A stretch of 64,000 nt of DNA from Sphingomonas sp. 7/4-4 (GCF_027941955.1 NZ_CP115960.1:3426501-3490500), one strand, 5' to 3'. Positions 47,451 through 59,178 are shown, counted from the first letter of the stretch. Program-made: numbers and translations. The notes: generated by a model from the letters alone, not told the origin.

Positions 47451-48326
47451 ATGAGCAACGACACACGCGTCCCGAGCCGCGTCTTCCGCCCCGCCCAGCA
47501 GGAAGTCGAGAACGCCAACACCAACAGCGGCACGCCCCAGACCGAGCATCCGGCCTATCGCCTCGCCTTTCAGGACATGGACTTCCTGTTGCGCGAGGAT
47601 CTTCGGCCCGTCCGCTTCCAGCTCGAATTGCTCAAGCCGCAACTGATCCTCGACGAGGCCAATATCGCCTCGACCTTCGTCGTATACGGCTCGGCGCGCA
47701 TCCCCGAGCCCGAAAAGGCGAAGGCATTGCTCGATCTCGCCGACACGCCCGAGCAGAAGAAGATCGCCGAGCGGCTGATCGAGAAGTCGCATTATTACGA
47801 TGTCGCGCGCGAACTGGCGCAGATGGTGAGCAATTTCCCGCTCGACGAAGCGGGCAAGCGGCACTTCGTGGTGTGCTCGGGCGGCGGCCCTTCGATCATG
47901 GAAGCCGCCAATCGCGGCGCACGCGACGTCGGCGCGGACACCGTGGCGCTCAACATCGTGCTGCCGCACGAACAGGCGCCCAATCCCTATGTGACGCCGT
48001 CGCTGTCGATGCAGTTCCACTATTTCGCGCTTCGGAAAATGCACTTCCTGCTCCACGCGCGTGCCGTCGCGGTGTTCCCGGGCGGTTTCGGCACGTTCGA
48101 CGAGAGCTTCGAGCTGCTGACCCTGATCCAGACCGGCAAGATCGACCCGATCCCCGTCCTCTTCTACGGCAAGGATTTCTGGCAGCGCGTCGTCAATTTC
48201 GAGGCGTTGTGCGAGGAAGGCGTGATCGGCCCGCGCGACCTGAGCCTGTTCCATTTCGTCGAGACGGCGGAAGAGGGCTGGCGGATCGTCCAGGATTTCT
48301 GGCGCGACAAGCAGGCCAAGGGCTGA
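47451..48326 (+). CDS. LOG-family protein, long form (TIGR00730-like)
   Basis: 291 residues, intact. A roughly 100-residue N-terminal extension precedes the Rossmann-like LOG core with VVYGSARIPEPEKAKALLDL, CSGGGPSIMEAANRGARD and the catalytic PGGFGTFDESFELLTLIQTG. It is the second LOG protein of the window (the other is inside the crt operon) and belongs to a longer subfamily common in Alphaproteobacteria. Nucleotide phosphoribohydrolase activity is the family expectation; the old label lysine decarboxylase is wrong for this fold. Confidence 0.88.
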   Translation: MSNDTRVPSRVFRPAQQEVENANTNSGTPQTEHPAYRLAFQDMDFLLREDLRPVRFQLELLKPQLILDEANIASTFVVYGSARIPEPEKAKALLDLADTPEQKKIAERLIEKSHYYDVARELAQMVSNFPLDEAGKRHFVVCSGGGPSIMEAANRGARDVGADTVALNIVLPHEQAPNPYVTPSLSMQFHYFALRKMHFLLHARAVAVFPGGFGTFDESFELLTLIQTGKIDPIPVLFYGKDFWQRVVNFEALCEEGVIGPRDLSLFHFVETAEEGWRIVQDFWRDKQAKG

Positions 48327-48384
48327 GACACCCGTCCGCACGGTGACGGGGCAGCGGGAGCCTCCGGGCATCTCCCTTGTTGCC

Positions 48385-50912
48385 ATGCAACATGCTTTCC
48401 CCATCACCGCGGCTTCGGAGGAAGCGCATTTGGCCAGCCGCGCCGCGACATCGTTGTTCGACGCCGCGACCATCGCCGATCGCTGGATCGCGGATTATTG
48501 CGCGCACGTCCCCGACAGCGACGTGCTCTGCGCGCGTGGCCGCGATTCGGCCTGGGCGGCATTGTTCGAGGAGCTGGCTGCCGTCTCGGGTGACGGCCTC
48601 GAGCCCGCCCGCGAGCGCGCCCAGCGCCATGCCGAGGATATCGGCACCGGCTTCCGCATCGTCGACGAGGGCGAGGAGCGCCCCTGGCCGCTCTCGCCCG
48701 TCCCGCTGCTGATCGAAAAGACCGAATGGGACGGCATCGCCGACGGCATCGCCCAGCGCGCCGAATTGCTCGAGACCATCCTGCAGGACCTGTATGGCGA
48801 GGCGAAGCTCGTCGCCGACGGCCATGTCCCCGCCGCTCTGGTCACCGGCAGCCCCTTCTTCCTGCGTCCGCTCGCGCGCTTCACGCCGCCCGGCGGCCAT
48901 CACCTCCAGTTCGTCGCGGCCGATCTCTGCCGGGGACCGTCCGGCGAGTGGCGGGTGCTCGCCGATCATCTCCGCGCGCCCGCAGGAGCGGGCTATGCGC
49001 TGGAGAACCGGCTGGCGATCGCGCGGACATTGGGCGAGCTTCAGTCGCGCCTCAATATCGAGCGTCATGCCCCTTCTTCGCCGCGTTCCGCGAAGGCGTC
49101 GCGGCGGCGTGCCGGCGTGCCGAGCCGCGCATCGCCTTGCTCACCCCCGGCCGACTCAACCCGAGCTATGCCGAGCAGGCGCATCTCGCGCGCTATCTCG
49201 GCTTTCTGCTCGTCGAAGGCGCCGATCTCGCGGTGCTCGACGACAAGCTCTATGTGCGCACGATCGCGGGCATGAAGCGCGTCGACGCTTTGTGGCACCG
49301 GCTCGATCCGCGGCTGCTCGATCCGCTCGCGCTCGATTCGCATTCGACGATCGGCGTGCCCGGCGTGATCGACGCGATCGCCGCGGGCAATGTTGTCATC
49401 GCCAACGCGCCCGGCGCCGGGCTGCTCGAAGCGCCTGCCTTCGCCGCCTTCCTGCCGCAGCTGGCGAAGGTGTTGATTGGTGAGGCGCTCAAGCTGCCCA
49501 ACATCGCGACCTGGTGGTGCGGGCAGGATGCCGAGCGCGACCATGTCGGCGCCAATCTGGAGTCGCTGCTGGTCGCCCCTGCGTTCGGAGTTGCTCCGCT
49601 CGGGCTTCCCGATGGCAAGGCGACGCTCGGCGCGGCGCTGAATCCCGACGAGCGCGCCGCCTTGCTCGACGACATGACGCGCCGCCCGCAGGATTATGTC
49701 GGGCAGGAGATCGTGCGCCTCTCGACCATGCCGGTGGTCGCCGAGGACGCGCTGACGCCGCGCCCGTTCACGCTGCGGGTCTTCGCCGCACGCGACGGCG
49801 AGGGGCGCTGGATCGTGCTTCCGGGCGGGTTTGCGCGCATCGGCGAGCATCCCGATCTGCGCGCCGCGGTGATGGGCGAGGGGATGTGGTCCGCCGATGT
49901 CTGCGTCCACGGGCCCGATCCGGTCGCGCCGGTCTCGCTGCTGCCTTCGGACGACACCACCCAGCTTCGCCGCAATCCGGGGACCCTGCCCAGCCGCGTC
50001 GCCGACAATCTGTTCTGGCTCGGCCGCTATCTCGAGCGCGGCGAGGCGCTGCTCGGGCTGCTCCGCGTGCTGCTGGGTCATTCGATCAGCGCCGATACGG
50101 GCGCGGCGCTCGCCGCCGATACCGTGGCGCGCCTCACCCGGATGATCGTCGCCTCGGGCGCGGCGCCCGAGCCCAAGGGTCTCAAGCGCGCCGATCTGAC
50201 CCAGCTCGCCCGGACCGCGCTGGAGGACGAGGGCGAATGGTACAGCGTCCGCGCGATCAACCGGCAGGCGCGGCTGATCGGCGAAGTTTCGCGCGAGCGG
50301 CTCTCGGCCGACATGATCCGCCTGCTCGACGCGCCTTTCCCGCAGCGCGGGGTGCTGCTCGACAAGGCCGGGTCGCTCCAGCGTCGCTATTCGGCGCTCA
50401 ACGGCCTTGCGAGCGAGCATATGACGCGCACCGACGCGTGGCGCTTCCACGATATCGGGCGGCGGATCGAGCGCGCGTTGAGCGCGATCCGGTTCATTCG
50501 TACGTTCGGCGGGCCCGACGCGACCGCCGACGATCTGTCCACCCTGCTCGATCTGATGGACAGTCAGATCAGCTATCGCCAGCGCTATCTGACCGGGATG
50601 GCGCGCGTGCCCGTGCTCGATCTGGTGACCCTCGATCCCAACAACCCCCGGGCGCTGGCCTTTCAGGTCGCGGCGATCTCGGCGCATCTCAACAGCCTGC
50701 CGGTGCTTTCCGACGACGGCCTCGCCGAAGCCCAGCAGGCGCAGGCGCGCGAGATCGCGGCGTTGCTCGTCACGGCGAACGCGACCCGGCTGAGCGATGC
50801 GATGCTGGGCGATCTGGAGTTCCGGCTGACGAATCTCTCCGGAGCAGTCGCAAGGCGTTACTTCCTCCACGGCGCCGAACCGCTGCGCGCCGCCGGCCTG
50901 GTTCTGGCCTAA
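48385..50912 (+). CDS. circularly permuted ATP-grasp / alpha-E domain fusion protein (frame break)
   Basis: 842 residues after adding one C at 49070-49073 (repair gives ERHAPFFAAFREGVAAACRR). The N-terminal half is the circularly permuted ATP-grasp domain (LYGEAKLVADGHVPAALVTG, HHLQFVAADLCRGPSGEWRV, VGQEIVRLSTMPVVAE). The C-terminal 330 residues are the helical alpha-E domain (LPSRVADNLFWLGRYLERGE, DSQISYRQRYLTGMARVPVL). The two are often separate genes but fused here. ATP-grasp enzymes join carboxylates to amines; in this context a peptide or amide ligase is proposed in the literature. A transglutaminase-like gene follows after 5 bases, the usual partner. Confidence 0.9.
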
Positions 50913-50917
50913 TCCAC

Positions 50918-51807
50918 ATGCTGTACCAAATCCGCCATGTGACGCGGTTCGATTATGCCCAGCCCGTCGCCTTCGCGCGCAACAACCTTCGCCTCAAGCC
51001 GATCCTGTGGTCGGGCCAGACGGTCGAGGATTATGCGCTGATCATCGAGCCGCAGGGCCGTGCCTTCCCCGCCCGCGCCGAGGCGGGGCTCGCCAATGTC
51101 GTCCGCCTCGTGGTCGAGCAGCCTTCCCGCACCCTCACCATCGAGAGCCGCGCCCGCGTGCATGTCGATCGCGCTATCCCGGTGCCCGCGCCTTCCGATC
51201 CCGCGCTCGCCCAAATCGCCGAATGGGCACGCGCCAGCCGCGATGCCTCCCCGGCGGGACCCGCGGCCTATCTTTTCCCTCGCCGCTGATCCCGCTCGAC
51301 CGCGAGATCGCGGAATGGTGCGCGGCCGATCTCGATCCCGGGCGCGGCGTGCTCGACGCGGCAATCGCGCTGGCGCTGCGCATCCAGCGCGAGTTCGATT
51401 TCGATCCCACCGCCACGCTCGTCGATACCGTGCCGGGCGAGGCGTTCCGCAAGCGCGGCGGCGTCTGCCAGGATTTCGCGCAGATCATGATCTCGGGGCT
51501 GCGCGCCGCCGGGCTCCCCGCCGCTTATGCCTCGGGCTATATCCGCACCCTGCCGCCGCCGGGCCAGCCCCGGCTCGTCGGCGCCGATGCGACGCATGCC
51601 TGGGTGCTCGTCTGGGCGGGGCCGCAGCTCGGCTGGGTCGGCGTCGATCCCACCAACGGCATCTGGATGGCGGGCGATCATATCGTCGTCGCGATCGGCC
51701 GCGACTATTCCGATGTCGCGCCGATCGACGGGATCGTTCTCGGTTACGGCGCGCAGAAAATGCACGTCTCGGTCGATGTCGAGCCGCTGGAACCGATCCC
51801 TGCCTGA
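50918..51807 (+). CDS. transglutaminase-like cysteine protease (frame break)
   Basis: 296 residues after adding one C at 51277-51279 (repair gives AAYLFPSPLIPLDREIAEWC). The N-terminal beta domain (MLYQIRHVTRFDYAQPVAFA) is typical of the bacterial transglutaminase-like group. The catalytic triad is Cys in RKRGGVCQDFAQ, His in GADATHAWVLVW and Asp in VGVDPTNG. Its pairing with the ATP-grasp/alpha-E protein suggests peptide modification or turnover: one makes amide bonds, the other cuts or transfers them. Substrates are unknown. Confidence 0.88.
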
Positions 51808-51917
51808 GTGCAGACCCTAAGCCGATCTTGCGCAAAGTGCATGTCGCGCCGATGTTCGCGGGCGAAATGCTCCTGTAAGGGGCGCTCGAATCTGGTGATT
51901 TTCGAACGGGGAAATGC
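51808..51917. other. spacer before the DnaJ-like gene
   Basis: 110 bases without a gene. No hairpin, repeat or promoter boxes are convincing. A GGGGAAA stretch just before 51918 serves as the ribosome-binding site of the DnaJ-like gene. Confidence 0.4.
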
Positions 51918-52844
51918 GTGGCCGATCCTTATGCAACTCTGGGCGTAGCGCGGGGCGCGAGCGAGGCCGACATCAAAAAGGCCTATCGCAAGCTCGCCAA
52001 GGAGCTGCACCCCGACCGTAACAAGGACAATCCCAAGGCTGCCGAACGCTTCAGCCAGATCGCCTCGGCTTATGACCTGCTGAGCGACAAGGACAAGCGC
52101 GCGCGTTTCGACCGCGGCGAGATCGACGGCGACGGCAATCCCACCGCGCCGTTCGGCTTCGGCGGCGGCGCGGGCGGCCCGCAGGGCGGATTCCGCCCCG
52201 ATTTCGGCGGCGAGGCCGGCGATATCGGCGACATTTTCGAGGGGCTGTTCGGCGGCGGCGCCGGGCGACGCGGAGGCGGCGGCTTCAGCGGCGGTTTCGG
52301 CGGCTTCGGGCGCAGGCCCGCGGCGAAGGGCGCGAACGTCGCCTACCGCCTCGCCGTGGCCTTCGAGGATGCGGCGAAGCTCGCGCCGCAGCGGATCATG
52401 CTGCGCGACGGCAAGACGATCGACCTCAAGCTGCCCGCGGGAGTCGAGACCGGGACCCAGATGCGGCTCGCCGGCAAGGGCGAGGAAGGCCCGGGTGGCT
52501 TCGGCGACGCGATCGTCACGATCGATGTCCAGCCGCACCGCTTCTACGAGCGATCCGGCGACGATATCCGGCTGGACCTGCCGGTCAGCCTGTCCGAAGC
52601 GGTGCTCGGTGCCGAAGTGCGTGTGCCCACCCCCGACGGCGCAGTGATGCTCAAGGTTCCCAAGGGCTCGACCTCGGGCAAAGTCCTGCGCCTGAAGGGG
52701 CGCGGCTTCCACAAGAAGGGCGGCGGGCGGGGCGACCTGCTGGTCACGCTGATGGTCGACTTGCCGGTCGACGACGACGCATTGGTCGAGTTCGTGCAGG
52801 GCTGGCAGGACAAGGGGAACCCGCGTGGCCGCATGGGCGTCTGA
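51918..52844 (+). CDS. DnaJ/CbpA-type co-chaperone
   Basis: 308 residues from GTG 51918. The N-terminal J domain has the HPD motif ([20 protein letters not shown]), a glycine/phenylalanine-rich linker follows ([14 protein letters not shown] ... [19 protein letters not shown]), then two CTD beta domains ([40 protein letters not shown]). The zinc-finger region is absent, so it is a CbpA-like type II J-protein. It stimulates the DnaK ATPase and delivers substrates. YihY follows after 6 bases. Confidence 0.9.
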   Translation: MADPYATLGVARGASEADIKKAYRKLAKELHPDRNKDNPKAAERFSQIASAYDLLSDKDKRARFDRGEIDGDGNPTAPFGFGGGAGGPQGGFRPDFGGEAGDIGDIFEGLFGGGAGRRGGGGFSGGFGGFGRRPAAKGANVAYRLAVAFEDAAKLAPQRIMLRDGKTIDLKLPAGVETGTQMRLAGKGEEGPGGFGDAIVTIDVQPHRFYERSGDDIRLDLPVSLSEAVLGAEVRVPTPDGAVMLKVPKGSTSGKVLRLKGRGFHKKGGGRGDLLVTLMVDLPVDDDALVEFVQGWQDKGNPRGRMGV

Positions 52845-52850
52845 GCCCTT

Positions 52851-53819
52851 GTGAGAGAAGCGGAATCCGCCGCCGCCGCCGAGGCGAGGCCCGGGCTCGG
52901 TGCCCGTATTCGCGCGGCGATGGGCAGGGTCGGTTTCGGGCCCAGATTCTTCCACGTCATCGGGCGCGTGGCGACGGACACCTTCAACGAAGGGTTCACC
53001 TATGCCGGCAACTTCGCCTATCTTTCGCTCGTCACGCTGTTTCCGTTCCTGATCGTCGCTGCGGCGATCGCCCAGCTGGTCGGCCGCAGCGCCGAAGGCA
53101 TCCGGACGCTCGAGGCATTCCTGCAGACCATGCCGCCCGACGTGGGCGAAGTGCTTCGCAAGCCGGCCGCCGACGTGCTCCAGGCGCGCACGGGAAATCT
53201 GCTGTGGTTCGGCGCGATCGTCGGGCTATGGACCACCGCCGGCTTCATCGAGACGCTGCGCGGGATCCTTCGCCAGTCTTATGGGGTAACGTCGAGCACG
53301 CCCTTCTGGCGCTACCGGCTGGGCGCGATCGGGATCAGCGTCGCTTCGGTGATCCTCGCGATGGCCGCGTTCAGCTTCCAGGTGCTTCTGACCGGCGTCG
53401 AGCAATTCATCTACCGGTTGCTGCCCTGGGCATCGCAGGCGCAGGCGATCGTCGCCGCCACCAAGGCGTTGCCGGCATTGGTGCTGTTCGGCGCCTTGTA
53501 CATGCTGTTCTATTCGCTGACTCCGAGCCGCTATCGCTATTCGAACTGCCCGAAATGGCCGGGGCCGGCCTTCATCACCTTGTGGTGGCTGTTCGTCACG
53601 TCGATGCTGCCGCGCGTATTGTCCCTGCTCGGCAGCTATGACCTGACCTATGGCAGCCTGGCCGGCGTGATGATCGTGCTGATCTTCTTCTATCTGATCG
53701 GGCTCGGCATGGTCGCCGGCGCCGAACTCAACGCCGCCCTAGCCGAACCGGTGCCGGACAGAGTAGAGGGGCGCGCGATAAGGAGGACGGAGCGTAGTGA
53801 CGGGATTGATGCAGGGTAA
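52851..53819 (+). CDS. YihY/UPF0761 (BrkB-like) inner membrane protein
   Basis: 322 residues from GTG 52851. Six membrane helices carry the family motifs AGNFAYLSLVTLFPFLIVAA, TTAGFIETLRGILRQSYGV, FYSLTPSRYRYSNCPKWPGP and LLGSYDLTYGSLAGVMIVLI. The function is unproven, and the old label RNase BN is incorrect. The 3' end overlaps the fabI start by 23 bases, so the two are co-translated. Confidence 0.87.
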   Translation: MREAESAAAAEARPGLGARIRAAMGRVGFGPRFFHVIGRVATDTFNEGFTYAGNFAYLSLVTLFPFLIVAAAIAQLVGRSAEGIRTLEAFLQTMPPDVGEVLRKPAADVLQARTGNLLWFGAIVGLWTTAGFIETLRGILRQSYGVTSSTPFWRYRLGAIGISVASVILAMAAFSFQVLLTGVEQFIYRLLPWASQAQAIVAATKALPALVLFGALYMLFYSLTPSRYRYSNCPKWPGPAFITLWWLFVTSMLPRVLSLLGSYDLTYGSLAGVMIVLIFFYLIGLGMVAGAELNAALAEPVPDRVEGRAIRRTERSDGIDAG

Positions 53820-54599
53820 GCGCGGGCTGATCATGGGCCTGGCGAACGATCGTTCGCTGGCATGGGGATTGCCCGGAAGCTGCGCGAGCAGGGCGCGGAA
53901 CTCGCGTTCAGCTATCAGGGCGAAGCGATCGAGAAGCGCGTGCGTCCGCTTGCCGAACAGCTCGGCCAAGACTTCCTGATCGAGTGCGACGTCTCCGACA
54001 TGACCGAGCTCGACAAGACCTTCGCGACTTTGGCGGAGCGCTGGCCGACGATCGACTTCGTCGTTCATGCCATCGGCTTCTCGGACAAGAACGAGTTGCG
54101 CGGCGGCTATGTCGACACCAGCCTCGACAATTTCCTGATGACGATGAATATCAGCGTCTATTCGTTCGTCGCGGTGGCGCAGCGGGCATCGAAGATGATG
54201 CCGAACGGCGGCAGCCTGCTCACGCTCAGCTATTACGGCGCCGAGAAGGTGATCCCGCATTACAATGTGATGGGTGTCGCCAAGGCTGCGCTGGAGACCA
54301 GCGTCCAATATCTCGCAGTCGATCTCGGCCGCGACAATATCCGCGTCAATGCGATCTCGGCGGGGCCGATCAAGACGCTGGCCGCATCGGGCATCGGTGA
54401 TTTCCGCCTGATCCTGAAGTGGAACGAGCTCAATTCGCCGCTCAAGCGCAACGTCACCATCGAGGATGTCGGCGGCGCCGGGCTGTATCTGCTCTCGGAC
54501 CTTGCCTCGGGCGTGACCGGCGAGACGCATCATGTCGATGCCGGATACAACGTCATCGGCATGAAGGCCGAAGACGCACCTGACATCGCATTGGTGTGA
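53797..54599 (+). CDS. fabI: enoyl-[acyl-carrier-protein] reductase (NADH) (frame break)
   Basis: 267 residues after adding one G at 53864-53867 (repair gives RSLAWGIARKLREQGAELAF). FabI reduces the trans-2 double bond of enoyl-ACP in each round of fatty acid elongation. The NAD-binding GLANDRSLAWGIA and the catalytic YYGAEKVIPHYNVMGVAKAA (Tyr/Met/Lys in the Y-x6-K arrangement) are intact. The GAPIKT-equivalent ISAGPIKTLAASGI forms the substrate loop. The start is GTG 53797 or ATG 53809. As an essential enzyme, its frame break is almost surely a sequence error. GNAT and aroC follow in overlap. Confidence 0.94.
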
Positions 54600-55119
54600 G
54601 CATCGCGATCCGCCCCGCGACGGGCGGGGACGTGGCCGCGATCGACGCGTTGCTGCGGCGTGCCTTTCCCGCGCCCGACGAGGCCATGCTGGTCCAGCGG
54701 CTGTGCGTCGACGGCGACATGGTGCTGACGCTCGTCGCCGATGACGAGGAGAGCGGCGCGCTTGCCGGGGTCATCGTCTATAGCCGGATGACGGTGGAGA
54801 TCGGTGGCAAGTCGATCGCGGCAGTGGCGCTCGCGCCGCTCGCGGTCGATGCCGGCCAGCGTGGTCAAGGCGTCGCCGAGGCCCTCGTCCGCGCCAGCCT
54901 TGCTCAACTCGCCGATGCCGGGGCGATGCTCGTCTTCGTGCTGGGCGATCCCGCTTATTACGGACGTTTCGGCTTTTCAGCCGATTGGGCGCGCGGATTT
55001 GCCTCGCGTTATGCGGGCGACTATCTGATGGCGCTGCCGCTCCAGGGTGGCGCCATGCCGTGCGGCGAGCGCGGAGCGGCGACGCACGCAAGGGCGTTCG
55101 CACAGCTGGGCGGGAACTC

Positions 55120-55123
<4 letters not shown>
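54596..55123 (+). CDS. GNAT-family N-acetyltransferase (YhbS-like)
   Basis: 175 residues from GTG 54596, overlapping the fabI stop. The acetyl-CoA loop is APLAVDAGQRGQGVAEALVR; VFVLGDPAYYGRFGFSADWA is the YhbS-type motif. It has a C-terminal tail without recognised function. The target is unknown. It is wedged between fabI and aroC with overlaps on both sides, so it is co-expressed with two essential metabolic genes. Confidence 0.87.
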
Positions 55124-56185
<1,062 letters not shown>

Positions 56186-56279
56186 TCCCGCGATAGGGTC
56201 AGCTCGCGGTTAATCGGTTTTGTTACAGCGGCGAAGCGTCCTGCCTGCACGCAACCAGCGGCCGGCAGACCCGTTCAAT

Positions 56280-56304
56280 TCCTGCAAGTTATCAACCTGC
56301 AGGA
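56280..56304 (+). promoter_or_regulatory. hairpin overlapping the ribosome-binding site
   Basis: TCCTGCA (56280-56286) pairs perfectly with TGCAGGA (56298-56304), and the second arm contains the start of the AGGAG ribosome-binding site of the next gene. Translation of that gene could be temperature- or factor-dependent; inference only. Confidence 0.4.
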
Positions 56305-56313
56305 GTGTAAAAC

Positions 56314-56610
56314 ATGCGTAAGCTTTCGTTGTTCCTTGCCGGGGCCCTGATCTTCCCGGCTGTTGCAGTGGCTCAGGAAACACCCCAGTCGACGCCCAGC
56401 CAGGAGCCGTCGGCGACTTCGCCGGACAGCACGACCAGCCCGGACCACAAGAAGCACAAGAAAGACAAGAGCGATCCGAGCGCCGACACCAGCACCGCAC
56501 CGGCGCCCGACAGCGGCACGAGCGGGAGCGGGACCACCGAGCCGACGCCCGATCCGAACGCCAGCACCACGCCGGCGCCCGAGCCGGCCACACCGACACC
56601 GCAGCGTTAA
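56314..56610 (+). CDS. small secreted Pro/Thr/Ser-rich protein
   Basis: 98 residues. A signal peptide (MRKLSLFLAGALIFPAVAVA, cleavage before QETP) is followed by a disordered chain: TPSQEPSATSPDSTTSPD, a lysine patch (HKKHKKDKSD), then PTPDPNASTTPAPEPATPTP. No domain is present. The composition suggests a periplasmic or surface low-complexity protein. It is followed by a strong terminator. Confidence 0.75.
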   Translation: MRKLSLFLAGALIFPAVAVAQETPQSTPSQEPSATSPDSTTSPDHKKHKKDKSDPSADTSTAPAPDSGTSGSGTTEPTPDPNASTTPAPEPATPTPQR

Positions 56611-56616
56611 GCGGCG

Positions 56617-56653
56617 GGGCCCCGGCGGCAGTGTCGCCGGGGCCCAGCTTTTC
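56617..56653 (+). terminator. Rho-independent terminator
   Basis: Perfect 11-bp stem GGGCCCCGGCG (56617-56627) / CGCCGGGGCCC (56635-56645), then AGCTTTTCG. It lies between the secreted protein gene and the convergent purA end. Confidence 0.88.
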
Positions 56654-56656
56654 GAT

Positions 56657-57945
56657 TCAGTCCGCGAAGGGATCGCGGACCAGAATGGTGTCCTCGCGCT
56701 CGGGGCTCGTCGATACCAGAGCCACCGGACACTGGATCAGCTCTTCCACCCGACGGATATATTTGATCGCCGCAGCGGGCAGTTCGGCCCAGCTGCGCGC
56801 ACCCGCGGTCGATTCGTGCCAGCCGGGCATGGTCTCGTAGACCGCCTCCACTCCCGCCTGATCCGCGGCGTTCGCCGGATAATAATCCAGCGCCTCGCCG
56901 CGCAGCGTATAGCCCGTGCACACGCGGATCTCGTCGAACCCGTCGAGCACGTCGAGTTTGGTGAGCGCGATGCCGGTGATGCCGGAGACCGCGACCGACT
57001 GGCGCAGCAGCACCGCATCGAGCCAGCCGCAGCGGCGCTTGCGCCCGGTGACGGTGCCGAACTCGCGGCCACGCGTGCCGAGCCGCTCGCCCACGTCATT
57101 ATCCTGCTCGCTCGGGAAAGGCCCCGAGCCGACGCGCGTCGTATAGGCCTTGGCGATCCCCAGCACGAAGCCGACCGCGCTCGGCCCGAGCCCCGATCCG
57201 GCCGCTGCGGTGCCCGCGACGGTGTTGGACGAGGTCACGAAGGGATAGGTGCCGTGATCGATGTCGAGCAGCACGCCCTGCGCGCCTTCGAACAGGATGC
57301 GGCGCCCGCGTCCGCGCGCCTCATTCAGCATCCGCCACACCGGCTCGGCGAAGGGGAGGACGAAGCCGGCGATCTCGCGAAGATCCTTGACCAGCCGGTC
57401 GCGGTCGATCGGCGGCTCGCCGAAACCGGCGCGCAGCGCGTCGTGATGCGCGGCGAGGCGATCGAGCTGCGGCCCCAATTCGTCGAGATGGGCGAGATCG
57501 CACACCCGGATCGCGCGGCGGCCGACCTTGTCTTCATAAGCCGGGCCGATGCCGCGGCGGGTGGTGCCGATCTTGCCCGTGCCGCTGGCGTCTTCGCGCA
57601 GTGCGTCGAGATCGCGGTGGAAGGGCAGGATCAGCGGGCAGGTGTCGGCGATCTTGAGCGTGTCCGGCGTGACATGGATCCCCTGGCCGCGCAGTTTCTC
57701 GATCTCGTCGCGCAGCGCCCAGGGATCGAGCACCACGCCGTTGCCGATGACGCTGGGCGTGCCGCGGACGATGCCCGAGGGAGCAAGGAGAGCTTATAGA
57801 CCTTCTCGCCGACGACGAGGGTGTGCCCGGCATTGTGGCCGCCCTGGAAGCGCACGACGACATCGGCGCGCTCGGCGAGCCAGTCGACGATCTTGCCCTT
57901 GCCCTCATCGCCCCATTGGGCGCCGATCACTGCGACATTTGCCAT
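56657..57945 (-). CDS. purA: adenylosuccinate synthetase (frame break)
   Basis: 429 residues after adding one base in the GGG at 57779-57781 (repair gives [20 protein letters not shown]). PurA joins IMP and aspartate with GTP on the way to AMP. N-terminal GTP-binding [18 protein letters not shown] and [30 protein letters not shown], and [20 protein letters not shown] are all present. It starts at ATG 57943-57945. It is divergent from the FAH-family gene across a 214-base region. Confidence 0.95.
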
Positions 57946-58159
57946 GAATACAATTCTCCGCCTGCCGGGGCGGACCCAAGGCCGCCCTTCGACAGGACTC
58001 GGCGACCGGGCGGTATCGGGGCCGGGGAAGTGCCCCGAAGCCGCGGGGCCAATGGCGTCCGGCGCGGGTCGCGTCAAGTGCTTATGGGCTCGGGCGCGCG
58101 ACTCAACCGCTCGACTTGGGCGTCGGCGGCCCTATGCTGATCGAAACGGGAGAGAATGG
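57946..58159. other. divergent purA / FAH-hydrolase intergenic region
   Basis: 214 bases. A half repeat, CCTTCGACAGGACTCGGCG (about 57985-58003), resembles the 20824 palindrome core. No clear promoter, riboswitch or gene is seen. Confidence 0.4.
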
Positions 58160-59164
58160 ATGAAACTGGCCAGCCTGAAGCACGGCCGCGACGGCAAGCT
58201 CGTCGTGGTGTCGGACGATCTGGCGCGGTGCGCCGATGCGACCACGATTGCGCCGACGCTGCAGGCGGCGCTCGACAATTGGGATCAGGTGGAGGGTGAT
58301 CTTCGCAATCTCGCCACCGATCTCGGGCACGAAACGATCCCGATGCTGCGTTTCCACGAGCGGATGGCGGCATCGCCGCTGCCGCGGGCATATCAATGGG
58401 CGGACGGCTCGGCCTATGTGAACCATGTCGCATTGGTCCGGCAGGCACGCGGCGCCGAGATGCCCGAGAGCTTCTGGCAGGATCCGCTGATGTACCAGGG
58501 TGGCTCGGACAATTTCCTCGGCCCGCGCGATCCGATCCCGCTCGCCGACGAGGCCTGGGGCTGCGATCTCGAGGCGGAAGTGGTGGTGGTGACCGGCGAC
58601 GTGCCGCTCGGCGCCTCGCGTGAAGAGGCACTGGCGGCGGTCCGGCTGGTCGGCCTCACCAACGATGTGAGCCTGCGCAACCTCATCCCGGGCGAGCTCG
58701 CCAAGGGCTTCGGCTTCTTCCAGTCCAAGCCGGCGAGCGCCTTCTCGCCGGTGTTCGTCACTCCCGACGCGCTCGGCGACTGGTGGCGGGACGGCAAGCT
58801 CCACCGCAAATTGATGGTCGACCTCAACGGCAAGCCCTTCGGCCGCGCCGAGGCGGGCGAGGACATGACCTTCGATTTCGGGACGCTGATCACGCACGCC
58901 GCGAAGACGCGCGCGCTGGGGGCGGGAACGATCATCGGATCGGGCACGGTCTCGAACCGCGATGCCGATGGCGGCGCGGGCAAGCCGGTGAGCGAAGGTG
59001 GCGTCGGCTATTCGTGTCTTGCCGAAGTGCGCACGATCGAGACGATCCGCGGCGGCAAGCCCGAAACACCCTTCCTCAAGGCCGGGGACACCGTGCGCAT
59101 CTGGGCCGAGGACGACCGGCACCACGCGATCTTCGGCGTGATCGAGCAGATTGTCGGCGGCTAG
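58160..59164 (+). CDS. fumarylacetoacetate hydrolase-family protein
   Basis: 334 residues. The start ATG 58160 has GGGAGAGA upstream. An N-terminal SH3-like part (MKLASLKHGRDGKLVVVSDD) is followed by the FAH catalytic domain: YVNHVALVRQARGAEMPESF, metal ligands in WGCDLEAEVVVVTGDVP, GLTNDVSLRNLIP and IIGSGTVSNRD. The layout is that of bacterial fumarylacetoacetases in tyrosine degradation, although no hmgA or maiA is nearby. Fumarylacetoacetate cleavage is likely but not certain. Confidence 0.87.
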   Translation: MKLASLKHGRDGKLVVVSDDLARCADATTIAPTLQAALDNWDQVEGDLRNLATDLGHETIPMLRFHERMAASPLPRAYQWADGSAYVNHVALVRQARGAEMPESFWQDPLMYQGGSDNFLGPRDPIPLADEAWGCDLEAEVVVVTGDVPLGASREEALAAVRLVGLTNDVSLRNLIPGELAKGFGFFQSKPASAFSPVFVTPDALGDWWRDGKLHRKLMVDLNGKPFGRAEAGEDMTFDFGTLITHAAKTRALGAGTIIGSGTVSNRDADGGAGKPVSEGGVGYSCLAEVRTIETIRGGKPETPFLKAGDTVRIWAEDDRHHAIFGVIEQIVGG

Positions 59165-59178
59165 GCCGTATCGAGGTT

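Noticed and set aside
47172..50870. Long minus-strand frames (433 and 601 codons) opposite the extensin, LOG and ATP-grasp genes
   Set aside because: Antisense to genes with full family motifs; composition typical of GC-driven spurious frames.
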